21,084 nucleotides of DNA from Nitrospinaceae bacterium (GTDB lineage: Bacteria; Nitrospinota; Nitrospinia; Nitrospinales; VA-1). How positions within the stretch are numbered: position 1 is the first letter of the stretch; each line of letters opens with the position of its first letter. A model generated the notes under the pieces. It ran no database searches and was not told the DNA's origin. It saw only the letters and a list, made by a program, of their open reading frames with translations. The stretch is taken from NCBI GenBank assembly GCA_029937655.1, contig JAPYPK010000021.1, forward strand, positions 1 to 21,084. The letters are read 5' to 3'. Shown here in pieces: positions 14,730 through 21,084 of the stretch. The position numbers and the translations under genes are program-made.

Positions 14730-14870
14730 CTATTTTCCCCCCTCTCGCCTATCTTCAATAAAATCGACAACTGCCATAAAGCACCTAAAAAAACCAATGG
14801 TTACAAAAACTCCCAGCAGCATTTGAAGTAAAGGCGGCAAAGTACTCACGAAATCAGTTATGGTTTGCAT
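14730..14870 (-). CDS. Putative 46-residue single-pass membrane peptide
   Basis: The frame starts at an ATG at 14870 and ends at TAG (14730-14732). It encodes a polar start (MQTITDF), a long hydrophobic stretch (about residues 11-37, including LLQMLLGVFVTIGFF) and a charged tail, IEDRREGGK. One transmembrane helix with a positively charged cytoplasmic tail fits a small regulatory or accessory membrane peptide. No clear Shine-Dalgarno precedes the ATG, which lowers confidence. The bidirectional terminator just beyond its stop supports transcription from this strand. A bulged hairpin (14915-14919 and 14921-14925 with 14939-14948) lies upstream of it. I recognise no family. Confidence 0.45.
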   Translation of the reverse strand: MQTITDFVSTLPPLLQMLLGVFVTIGFFRCFMAVVDFIEDRREGGK

Positions 14871-15100
14871 CAGGGTGGTAGTCAATTAGCAGTCTCCGCA
14901 GGGCAAAGTTAATAGATCTAAGACTGTCGGGATTCTAAAGTCTAGATCCCCTTATTGCAAATATGTTTGTAATAGTATAACGGCACTATTCGTAGCATTT
15001 GATTATATATATTTGTATAATCAGCAATTCAACACATCATAAATTACTAGTTCACTGTGATCGTGCTGAAGTAGAAAAAATAATTTTTACTCTTAAACAA

Positions 15101-15616
15101 ATGAAAATTTTATTTCAACTGAAATACTTTGGGGCAGTAATTGCCCTTGTTATTATAACGGGTACAACATTTCTAAGTTCAGCGTGGGCCGCTCGATACA
15201 TTGATCAAGGGAATGGGACCATCGCAGATCAAAACTCTGGCCTATTATGGCAACGTGCCGATTCATACCACGACCTTAAACAAGGGATGAATTGGTATCA
15301 GGCGCTTGAGTATATAGATTTAAAAAATACTGAGAAGTTTGCCGGGTTTGGTGATTGGAGGCTCCCGACCCTAATGGAGTTGAAAAGTTTGTACGACCCG
15401 TCTCGCCCTATCAAAAGCAAAGATGGCGAAAGAATTGGACTACCAGAACCATTCAAAAACGGGGGTAGTTATTATTTGTGGACGAATACTGAAAGAGGGC
15501 TCGAAAACGCCTGGTACTTTGGACTCGGTTTTAAAGAAGAGTATTTCAACCTTAAAGACATGGGAGACTTAGATCAGGGCGTTATAATGGTTCGAGGAAA
15601 ATTTTCTCAAAAGTAA
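15101..15616 (+). CDS. Secreted Lcl C-terminal domain (DUF1566) protein
   Basis: This 171-residue precursor has a signal peptide ending SSAWA (residue 30) when begun at the ATG at 15101; a longer in-frame start at the left would bury the signal peptide and is rejected. The mature part follows the Lcl_C/DUF1566 pattern: ARYIDQGNGTIADQNSGLLW, a helix with NWYQALEYI, then FGDWRLPTLMELKSLYD, and a C-terminal region with YYLWTNTE and WYFGLGF. The family is widespread in secreted and lipoprotein contexts and is named after a Legionella collagen-like adhesin; its molecular role is mostly unknown. A weak TTGCAA (14955-14960) and TATAAC (14976-14981), 15 bases apart, could serve as its promoter. It is probably separate from the cytochrome gene, which starts 148 bases on. 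Confidence 0.85.
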   Translation: MKILFQLKYFGAVIALVIITGTTFLSSAWAARYIDQGNGTIADQNSGLLWQRADSYHDLKQGMNWYQALEYIDLKNTEKFAGFGDWRLPTLMELKSLYDPSRPIKSKDGERIGLPEPFKNGGSYYLWTNTERGLENAWYFGLGFKEEYFNLKDMGDLDQGVIMVRGKFSQK

Positions 15617-15764
15617 TGATTAAAAAATTATAAAAAAATTACACATTTAAAATAATGCCGCGATTGTCAATACAATAACCTATAATTTAACATGCGTGGC
15701 GATCCATAATTCGTCTAAAATTTATGAATCTTAGATGGTTCGCCCTGATCCGAAGGTACCCGTT

Positions 15765-17471
15765 ATGGCGCTACTTTGCAAAATACGAATCAAACTGAAT
15801 CGGTCTATAAGTTTTTTTTCTCCCACATTAGCCGTACTTCTACTTTTATTGCTTCTTCCGAATTATGCCCTATCACAAAGTGGCCATGAACATCACAGTG
15901 ATAAAGCACCCCTATCAGGCAGTGAATACCGTGTTGACGAAAAACCCATGGAGCACCACCACCATGATGACGGTGATGGCGATTTATTTCGCACCCGCGG
16001 ATCTCATAGCGATTTAGGGGCAAAGAAACCTGAAGCGATGCAGGAAGAGGGTTTGCTTGCCCGAGGGCGCAACATCTACCTACATATGTGCGTCTTCTGT
16101 CATGGGAAGGACGGTAATGGCGGCGGTACCGCAACCAACTACCTTTATCCTTGGCCACGGGATTTTCGAATGGGGATCTTCAAATTCCGATCCACACCGA
16201 CGGGCACCCTCCCCAGGGATGAGGACTTGTATAGGACCATTATCAAGGGAGTACCTGGAACCTCTATGCCTGCTTGGGGTGATGCTTTATCGGCCCAAGA
16301 TACTTGGGCTCTTATCAATCTAATCAAAAACTTCTCACCGAGATTTAGCAAGGAACCCCAAGGTGAAAAAATTACGATAAACGAGCCGCCCCCAGTTACT
16401 CCACAATTAATCGCCAAGGGTAAAGAACTTTTCACTAAACATAAGTGTGATGTCTGTCACGGTCAATCATTACGCGGTGACGGACGACTAGCAGAATCGC
16501 TACTGGATGCCTGGAAGCATGCAGTCTTTGTGCAAGATATCACCGTTCCTGGCTATTATAAAGGTGGTTTTGAGGCAAAAGATATCTTTCGAACCGTGAG
16601 TACTGGCCTTGATGGCACCCCGATGAGTTCCTATGCGCACCTGCCGGAACAGGACCGCTGGGCATTGGTTCATTATATTCGTTCCCAGTTCACCAGAGAA
16701 TTTAAAAAAGCTGAATTTGAAACAGATGTCTTTTCATTTCGAAAGGACTTCGAGTTAAACACGGATGTTAACAGCCCAATCTGGGACGGGGTCAAATCGA
16801 CGAACTTGGTATTACGTCCCCTATCCGCTCGTCGTGACGCAATCGAGGTCATCAACTTTGCTTCCGTAAACAATGGCGAACAACTTGCTGTCCGGTTAAA
16901 GTGGGAGGACCCAACTAAAAACACATTTTCTGAGTTGAACCAAGATTTTTTTCGTGATGGTGCAGCGGTTCAGTTTGCCCTTGGCAATGTCACCCTGCAC
17001 ACCCACGGCCACAATGAACCTTTTTTTGGGATGGGCAATCGTGGCAAACCGGTCAATATCTGGCACTGGAAATCTGGCCTAGAAGAAACACTAGAAGCCG
17101 AAGGGGACCAAGAATATGCAGGTGACGTAGATATGGATGCCTTAATCTTTGGTGGTGTCATGTCCAATCCAGTCGCAAAACTTAACCTAACCTCAGAAAA
17201 TGCTGTTGAAGAACTTAACGCCGAAGGATTCGGTACGATCACACCCCAGCCTCCTGACAAGCAAAATGTGGAAGGGTATGGTGAATGGAAAGATGGTATT
17301 TGGACCGTTGTGTTTCTACGCGATATGCTAAAAACAGGGAAATGGGATACCGCGTTTATCCGCAAAGACCCAACCATGATTGCCCTTGCAGTCTGGGACG
17401 GGATCAAAGAAGATCGTAACGGCCGCAAAGTAATAACCGTTTGGCAACGTTTGAATATTCTAGATAAATAA
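15765..17471 (+). CDS. Secreted dihaem cytochrome c with ethylbenzene-dehydrogenase-type haem domain (NxrC-like)
   Basis: The precursor is 568 residues from the ATG at 15765, chosen because GAAGG lies 8 bases upstream and a signal peptide starts there (an in-frame ATG at 15735 adds ten residues). After the signal peptide (cleavage near residue 37) comes a His-rich stretch with GHEHH and EHHHHDD. Two class I cytochrome c domains follow: CVFCH (Cys109, His113) with likely axial Met168 in GTSMPAW, and CDVCH (Cys228, His232) with likely axial Met287 in GTPMSSY. From about residue 330 to the end the chain resembles the haem-b-binding gamma subunit of ethylbenzene dehydrogenase, nitrate reductase and nitrite oxidoreductase (NSPIWDG, DGAAVQFAL, WHWKSG, IALAVWDG); Met423 in FFGMGN is a candidate haem ligand. 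It probably passes electrons between a periplasmic molybdoenzyme and cytochromes. No catalytic alpha or beta subunit is in the window. Confidence 0.85.
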   Translation: MALLCKIRIKLNRSISFFSPTLAVLLLLLLLPNYALSQSGHEHHSDKAPLSGSEYRVDEKPMEHHHHDDGDGDLFRTRGSHSDLGAKKPEAMQEEGLLARGRNIYLHMCVFCHGKDGNGGGTATNYLYPWPRDFRMGIFKFRSTPTGTLPRDEDLYRTIIKGVPGTSMPAWGDALSAQDTWALINLIKNFSPRFSKEPQGEKITINEPPPVTPQLIAKGKELFTKHKCDVCHGQSLRGDGRLAESLLDAWKHAVFVQDITVPGYYKGGFEAKDIFRTVSTGLDGTPMSSYAHLPEQDRWALVHYIRSQFTREFKKAEFETDVFSFRKDFELNTDVNSPIWDGVKSTNLVLRPLSARRDAIEVINFASVNNGEQLAVRLKWEDPTKNTFSELNQDFFRDGAAVQFALGNVTLHTHGHNEPFFGMGNRGKPVNIWHWKSGLEETLEAEGDQEYAGDVDMDALIFGGVMSNPVAKLNLTSENAVEELNAEGFGTITPQPPDKQNVEGYGEWKDGIWTVVFLRDMLKTGKWDTAFIRKDPTMIALAVWDGIKEDRNGRKVITVWQRLNILDK

Positions 17472-17501
17472 TTTTGAAATTCATTGGGTAAAAGCCCCCT
17501 C

Positions 17502-18794
17502 ATGACCAGAGGATTTCTCATTGTTCCTTATGTGCTTATTTTCTGGCTTTGCAACCCTTCCAACCTCTTTTCCGAAAGTGTCCTGGTAGCCACTGATGTA
17601 GGAGAGCTTAACAGGCTCATTCAACCCCACCTTCCCCATTCACTTCCAGACGAAAGCCCGCCTACAGACAAATTCAATGTATCGATCTCACTTCATCAAG
17701 AGGAAATCCCTGTTGTCTTTTCAATCCCGGGGTTTCATTCACTGGGATGTGTAAAATGTCATAAAGGAGAGTCACTACATTTGAAAGCCGCAGATCGGAT
17801 GCGCAGGGTTTTAGCAAAACTCAAAATAATGCAACCGGAACTAACTGAGATACCGCTTCGCCAGTATATTATTCAATCTTGGTCTGATAGGTTACTCGCG
17901 CCCAGCCAGTTAGCCCATACTACCTTTGATACCATTCGTATTTCACCCGCCGCTATTTTAATTGATAGCAAGGCATACCGGGAAGCCACACACCTTCACG
18001 AATCTCTTCATCTCACCCAAAAATTTATTGGCCTAGCCAACGAATTGGAAGCCTACAGTCTAAATATTATTTCCGATCCCCGTTTTTTACTTCTAAATTT
18101 TCCTTATTTTGAGGACACAATCAAAACCTTTTTCATTGAAAATTTTTCTGAAATGCTGAATAGTTTTTACGCACGTCCTATCGGGGAACAACTCTTTGTC
18201 CCAAAAGAAACTCAATGGTTTTTGGCTCCATTTAATGAAGATCAGCTAACGCGCCTAAGGCAAGCGATTAATATAATTGCCCCTTTATTAAACAAGGTCT
18301 CACGATTAAATCGAAATTATCCAAAAGAACTTGCCTACCTCAGTGAGCAAACAGGCAACCCCGCTCTACTTTTGGAAATCGTTGCGGCAAAGCAGTTTCC
18401 AATCCCCAGTTCGGGGGTATCGAAGGAAACCCGACGAAAAGCATTTAGTTTTTTTGATCTACAAATGAATAACAAAGACAACATACGGCTGGGTTACAAA
18501 ATTAATCGTAAAAAGGAAGCTTTTTTGTTCATCCAAAATCAATTGATGATTAAAGACCCCGTAATCCACCTGCGACTTTACTTCGAATATCTTAAAAAAA
18601 AATTTATAAAATCGGACGGAGAAATTAATCTGCAAAGCACAGAGGGAGAAGATTTCAACTCTTACGTGTTGTCAAAAATTAAAGGGGTCCAAAAAATGAT
18701 CCACTATAAGGGTATGAGTAAAATTGAACGAGAAGCCGCTGGGAAATGGATTAAAAAGATGCTCTTACTAGACCAAGCAAAAAAGAACTCCTGA
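17502..18794 (+). CDS. Secreted protein with one CxxCH haem site and an HExxH zincin-like motif
   Basis: This 431-residue precursor starts at the ATG at 17502; a TTG six codons upstream is possible but less likely. The signal peptide is FLIVPYVLIFWLC with cleavage near residue 27. A single haem c motif, CVKCH (Cys83, Cys86, His87), lies in LGCVKCHKGE. Further on is HLHESLHLTQ, where His166-Glu167-x-x-His170 is an HExxH zinc-peptidase motif, followed by NELEAY (180-185), whose Glu181 or Glu183 could be the third ligand. The rest is helical and basic and matches nothing I know. The gene begins 30 bases after the cytochrome stop, so they likely share a transcript. Function is open: a haem-bearing metalloprotease, a maturation factor for the cytochrome, or a protein that only resembles a zincin. 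Confidence 0.7.
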   Translation: MTRGFLIVPYVLIFWLCNPSNLFSESVLVATDVGELNRLIQPHLPHSLPDESPPTDKFNVSISLHQEEIPVVFSIPGFHSLGCVKCHKGESLHLKAADRMRRVLAKLKIMQPELTEIPLRQYIIQSWSDRLLAPSQLAHTTFDTIRISPAAILIDSKAYREATHLHESLHLTQKFIGLANELEAYSLNIISDPRFLLLNFPYFEDTIKTFFIENFSEMLNSFYARPIGEQLFVPKETQWFLAPFNEDQLTRLRQAINIIAPLLNKVSRLNRNYPKELAYLSEQTGNPALLLEIVAAKQFPIPSSGVSKETRRKAFSFFDLQMNNKDNIRLGYKINRKKEAFLFIQNQLMIKDPVIHLRLYFEYLKKKFIKSDGEINLQSTEGEDFNSYVLSKIKGVQKMIHYKGMSKIEREAAGKWIKKMLLLDQAKKNS

Positions 18795-18840
18795 GCACAT
18801 CATTAGGTGTAGAAGGGAATGTTGAGAAAAACTTTTAAAC

Positions 18841-19374
18841 TCAAAGTCGCGCCGCAGGAGTTACAGGCGAGGGACCTTTCACATGATCTTGTAAAGTCTC
18901 CCCTTGAACCTTCTGCTGAAGGTTGATCAATCCATCAATCACCATTTCGGGACGTGGTGGGCACCCTGGGATATAAAGATCCACCGGAATAATGGTATCT
19001 ATCCCCATCACAGTGGTGTAATTGTCATAAAAACCACCGGAGACTGTACAAACCCCGTAAGCAACTACCCACTTAGGCTCTGTCATCTGGTTGTAAACTT
19101 TAACCAGAATGGGTGCCTGCTTATGGCTGATAGTCCCCACCACCATTAGCAGGTCTGCCTGGCGTGGAGAAAACCTAGGGAATGCTGCGCCAAAACGATC
19201 TAGATCGTACCTTGGACCGGCCACAGACATAAACTCCATTCCGCAGCACGCAGTAATGAACGGATAAATAAAAAAAGAGTACTTCCGCGCCCAGTTAACC
19301 GCCTGAGTCATCTGTGTCACAATCACATTGTTTCCAAGACTCATTTCCAAGTCGGATTGATATAACTTACCCAT
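18841..19374 (-). CDS. nuoB: NADH-quinone oxidoreductase subunit B
   Basis: This 177-residue protein has the standard NuoB length. The four N2 cluster ligands are present: Cys43 and Cys44 in TACCGMEF, Cys109 in GVCTVSGG, and Cys138 in PGCPPRPE. The conserved RYDLDRFGAAFPRFSPRQAD segment and DLLMVVGTIS are also clear. NuoB carries the last iron-sulfur cluster of complex I and passes electrons to quinone. It is preceded by AGGGAG, 7 bases before the ATG. It stands alone: no nuoA, nuoC or nuoD is adjacent, although these usually flank it, and the neighbours are unrelated. The GVCTVSGG segment departs from the more common GACASSGG type. It could be a second copy, the B subunit of a dispersed complex I, or of a related respiratory enzyme. 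Confidence 0.92.
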   Translation of the reverse strand: MGKLYQSDLEMSLGNNVIVTQMTQAVNWARKYSFFIYPFITACCGMEFMSVAGPRYDLDRFGAAFPRFSPRQADLLMVVGTISHKQAPILVKVYNQMTEPKWVVAYGVCTVSGGFYDNYTTVMGIDTIIPVDLYIPGCPPRPEMVIDGLINLQQKVQGETLQDHVKGPSPVTPAARL

Positions 19375-19533
19375 CCCAAAACTCCCTTTCTGTCGGTTAT
19401 CTTAGCGCTCTGAATGGCACTAATCATAAAATATTTCTCAATAAAAGCAAATGAAATCCGTCCTTCCGGACCTAATTTTATGTTTTCTGAAAATCAACAA
19501 ATGGTAGATAAACTTCACAGCTGAGTATGATTG

Positions 19534-19562
19534 TTGCCCAAGTGGCCAGCGAAATGTATAAT
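19534..19562 (+). promoter_or_regulatory. Sigma70-like promoter of the leucine-rich-repeat gene
   Basis: TTGCCC (19534-19539) lies 17 bases before a perfect TATAAT (19557-19562). Transcription would start near 19569, about 29 bases before the ATG at 19598, leaving room only for a GAGG ribosome binding site (19587-19590). The rest of the 223-base divergent spacer with nuoB shows only a four-pair GTCC/GGAC hairpin near 19470. Confidence 0.7.
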
Positions 19563-19597
19563 AGCGTCATCACAAAAAAATACTCTGAGGATGTAAG

Positions 19598-20146
19598 ATG
19601 CATTACGAAGGCAATAAGGAAGCTAAAGGTTACACCAAGTCTATTTCTGAAACTGAGCAACTAGTTCGAGCAAACTTAAGTAAGGATGCAAGAACTCTTG
19701 ATATAACAGCTGGTTATATTAAAGAATACGGGGCTAAAGATATTTCAAAGTTTGAGTTTTTAAAGGATCTCACATCTCTTAATATGGGGACTAATCTCAT
19801 AGGCCACCAGGGAGTCAAATTCTTAGCTCAATCTAAAGTACTAGTAAGCCTTACTTCATTAAACCTTTTCTACAACCAAATTGGAAATGAAGGGGTTAAA
19901 TACATTGCAGTCTCTGATAATCTCCTCAGTCTACAAAACCTCAATTTAACCGATAATGACATCACTGACGAAGGAGCTGTATACCTAGCCAAGTTCCTGC
20001 CGCTTTTCACGAACCTTACCAGGCTCGACATAAGGTATAACAAGATCAAAGAACAGGGAAAAGAAGCACTCTGTACAGCGCAGGAAAAGACAACTTTAAA
20101 GCACTTGCTTTTGGATAAAGTCGAAGGCTTTCAGGTCAAAGCGTAG
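19598..20146 (+). CDS. Cytoplasmic leucine-rich-repeat protein
   Basis: This 182-residue protein carries three to four repeats of the ribonuclease-inhibitor type, each 25-30 residues long: LTSLNMGTNLIGHQGVKFLA, LTSLNLFYNQIGNEGVKYIA, LQNLNLTDNDITDEGAVYLA and LTRLDIRYNKIKEQGKEAL. The N-terminal 45 residues are charged and not repeated. It has no signal peptide or membrane segment, so it should be cytoplasmic. LRR proteins of this type bind other proteins; no partner is evident here. GAGG lies 7 bases before the ATG and a good promoter precedes it, so it is probably a single-gene unit. It converges with the 283-residue gene 50 bases further on. Bacterial RI-type repeats are scattered across phyla, so horizontal origin is possible, but composition is not visibly different. 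Confidence 0.8.
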   Translation: MHYEGNKEAKGYTKSISETEQLVRANLSKDARTLDITAGYIKEYGAKDISKFEFLKDLTSLNMGTNLIGHQGVKFLAQSKVLVSLTSLNLFYNQIGNEGVKYIAVSDNLLSLQNLNLTDNDITDEGAVYLAKFLPLFTNLTRLDIRYNKIKEQGKEALCTAQEKTTLKHLLLDKVEGFQVKA

Positions 20147-20196
20147 TACCAACTGCAGTACACACCAATAATTAGGCCAAAGACAGTAAAGTATAT

Positions 20197-21048
20197 TTAA
20201 ACATTATTTAAATTAACACGGTTGGGATCAAACAAACTCCTGGTATCAGTAAAATCGATTCCTAAGATTGTTAAACTCTGCCCCAACGGTCTTTGGTTGT
20301 AAACAATACTCCACAGCAGGTTTCCTAATTCCTGAACGTTTTCCCTCAAATTGGTAAGACCACCCTCACGAATGACTTGGAATAGATCGATTCCGACGGC
20401 TTCCCAGCGTTTGTTCATTTCACTGCATTTCTGATAAAACTCAATTTCTTTTTTCACGACCGGCAAAATCTTACGCAAGGGACCCGCTTGAATCGACCTG
20501 GGAAACAGGTTCTCAAAATTATGTTCAATGGATTTTACTTTACCCAGGTTCAGTATGTACCCCGTCAACCTTCCGTTAAGCTTTTTCATAGAGTTTATTT
20601 GTTGAGCCACCAGATCGATTAATTCGGTGCGCATCTCATTGATTAGTAAAAGAGCGGGGTATTCATTATCCAGTCGACCCTGGATCGATTCTAGGTTACG
20701 GTAAAGCTCTCTTAATACAGCATTTAGGTTACCAATAGTAACTGGATCATCTAAGTTTCTCGTTTTTTTGAGGGAAACAGTATCTACTTCCAGCATACGG
20801 TTTGAATTTTCTATAAAATTGATCTGTGGTATTTCAAGCAGACGGCTAAAAGTTGCTGGCGAAACGACAATATCAATACCGTAATTATCCGTGATCCATT
20901 GCCGTGTGCGCCGACACCTAACCACATCACGCAGGATCTCCGTCAACTGTTCCAGTGACTCACCGGTTGCTTCAAGCCGATCAAGATCCCTCCCATCACC
21001 AAGAATTTTTTCTAAAATGCGTTTTGGATCACGCACATTCACCCCCAA
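20197..21048 (-). CDS. Unrecognised 283-residue helical protein
   Basis: I do not recognise this protein. It is soluble and mostly alpha-helical, with no signal peptide, membrane segment or metal motif. Visible stretches include DPKRILEKILGDGRDLDRL near the start, NLNAVLRELYRNLESIQGRL in the middle and LGQSLTILGIDFTDTRSLFD near the end. Heptad-like spacing of Leu/Ile in the central part suggests helix bundles. The frame is bounded upstream by an in-frame TAG at the window edge (21082-21084), so the gene is complete; the start is either the TTG at 21048 or a GTG at 21042, neither with a well-spaced Shine-Dalgarno, although GGAGA lies 12 bases before the TTG. It faces the LRR gene with a 50-base AT-rich gap that has no convincing terminator. 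Confidence 0.65.
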   Translation of the reverse strand: MGVNVRDPKRILEKILGDGRDLDRLEATGESLEQLTEILRDVVRCRRTRQWITDNYGIDIVVSPATFSRLLEIPQINFIENSNRMLEVDTVSLKKTRNLDDPVTIGNLNAVLRELYRNLESIQGRLDNEYPALLLINEMRTELIDLVAQQINSMKKLNGRLTGYILNLGKVKSIEHNFENLFPRSIQAGPLRKILPVVKKEIEFYQKCSEMNKRWEAVGIDLFQVIREGGLTNLRENVQELGNLLWSIVYNQRPLGQSLTILGIDFTDTRSLFDPNRVNLNNV

Positions 21049-21084
21049 GAAAAACTGTCGTCTCCAATTCCTAATTAACTGCTA

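Noticed and set aside
14999..15100. Longer N-terminus for the Lcl/DUF1566 protein
   Set aside because: It would place 34 residues before an otherwise complete signal peptide that starts at the ATG at 15101.
14482..15616. A modified-peptide (RiPP) biosynthesis cluster
   Set aside because: No radical SAM, cyclodehydratase, transporter or peptidase gene of such pathways lies around the small Cys-ended frame.
15664..15686. TTGTCA and TATAAT before the cytochrome gene as a promoter
   Set aside because: The spacing is only 11 bases, too short for a sigma70 promoter; TATAAT alone may still be a -10 box but lacks a partner.
16970..17521. A 183-codon frame on the - strand
   Set aside because: It is antisense to the well-supported cytochrome domain and has no family motif or ribosome binding site.
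19478..19660. A 60-codon hydrophobic frame on the - strand between nuoB and the LRR gene
   Set aside because: It overlaps the start of the LRR gene and covers that gene's promoter and ribosome binding site, which are both well formed. It has no ribosome binding site of its own.
20190..20216. AT-only inverted repeat between the LRR gene and the 283-residue gene as a terminator
   Set aside because: The stem is made only of A-T pairs and would be unstable; no G-C core.

Overview
The window looks like a chromosomal segment of an AT-rich, Gram-negative, respiring bacterium. The closest match I can suggest is the Nitrospinota (marine nitrite oxidisers). That guess rests mainly on one secreted cytochrome (15765-17471): two class I cytochrome c domains joined to an ethylbenzene-dehydrogenase-type haem-binding domain, the plan of nitrite oxidoreductase gamma subunits. 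An isolated nuoB and oxaloacetate decarboxylase genes lie nearby. The lineage is an inference and cannot be proved here. I see no tRNA, rRNA, insertion sequence, prophage gene or CRISPR array.

Layout. At 1-2666 the + strand carries a compact sodium-pumping oxaloacetate decarboxylase operon (oadA, cut by the left edge, then oadB and an oadG-like gene). A very long AsmA/YhdP-type envelope gene faces it on the - strand (2686-6543). A divergent spacer with nested inverted repeats leads to rlmB (6802-7569). rpsU (7608-7811, - strand, TTG start) converges on rlmB, and the rpsU terminator lies inside the last codons of rlmB. A ChaN-PDZ secreted protein follows (8048-9232, + strand).

From 13501 down to 9314 six - strand genes lie head to tail: a GT-C type membrane glycosyltransferase, a secreted coiled-coil protein, a fumarylacetoacetate-hydrolase family enzyme, a secreted TPR protein, an unknown 82-residue protein and acylphosphatase. 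A hairpin at 9902-9923 may split them into two units.

The stretch 13502-15100 is the least ordinary. It holds a secreted six-cysteine protein with a strong ribosome binding site. After it comes a 42-codon open frame containing a 14-base perfect complement of the usual 16S rRNA 3' end, 7 bases before a TTG codon. Its 3' end folds into a 19-pair hairpin with the stop codon in the loop, followed by a bidirectional terminator. A 46-residue membrane peptide is encoded convergently.

From 15101 on there is an Lcl/DUF1566 secreted protein, the NXR-gamma-like cytochrome, and a second secreted protein that combines one CxxCH haem site with an HExxH zincin motif. Convergent nuoB, a leucine-rich-repeat gene with a clean sigma70-like promoter, and an unrecognised 283-residue gene close the window. 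The cytochrome and the CxxCH/HExxH protein probably form one periplasmic redox unit. The other genes are mostly housekeeping or envelope functions without an obvious shared pathway.
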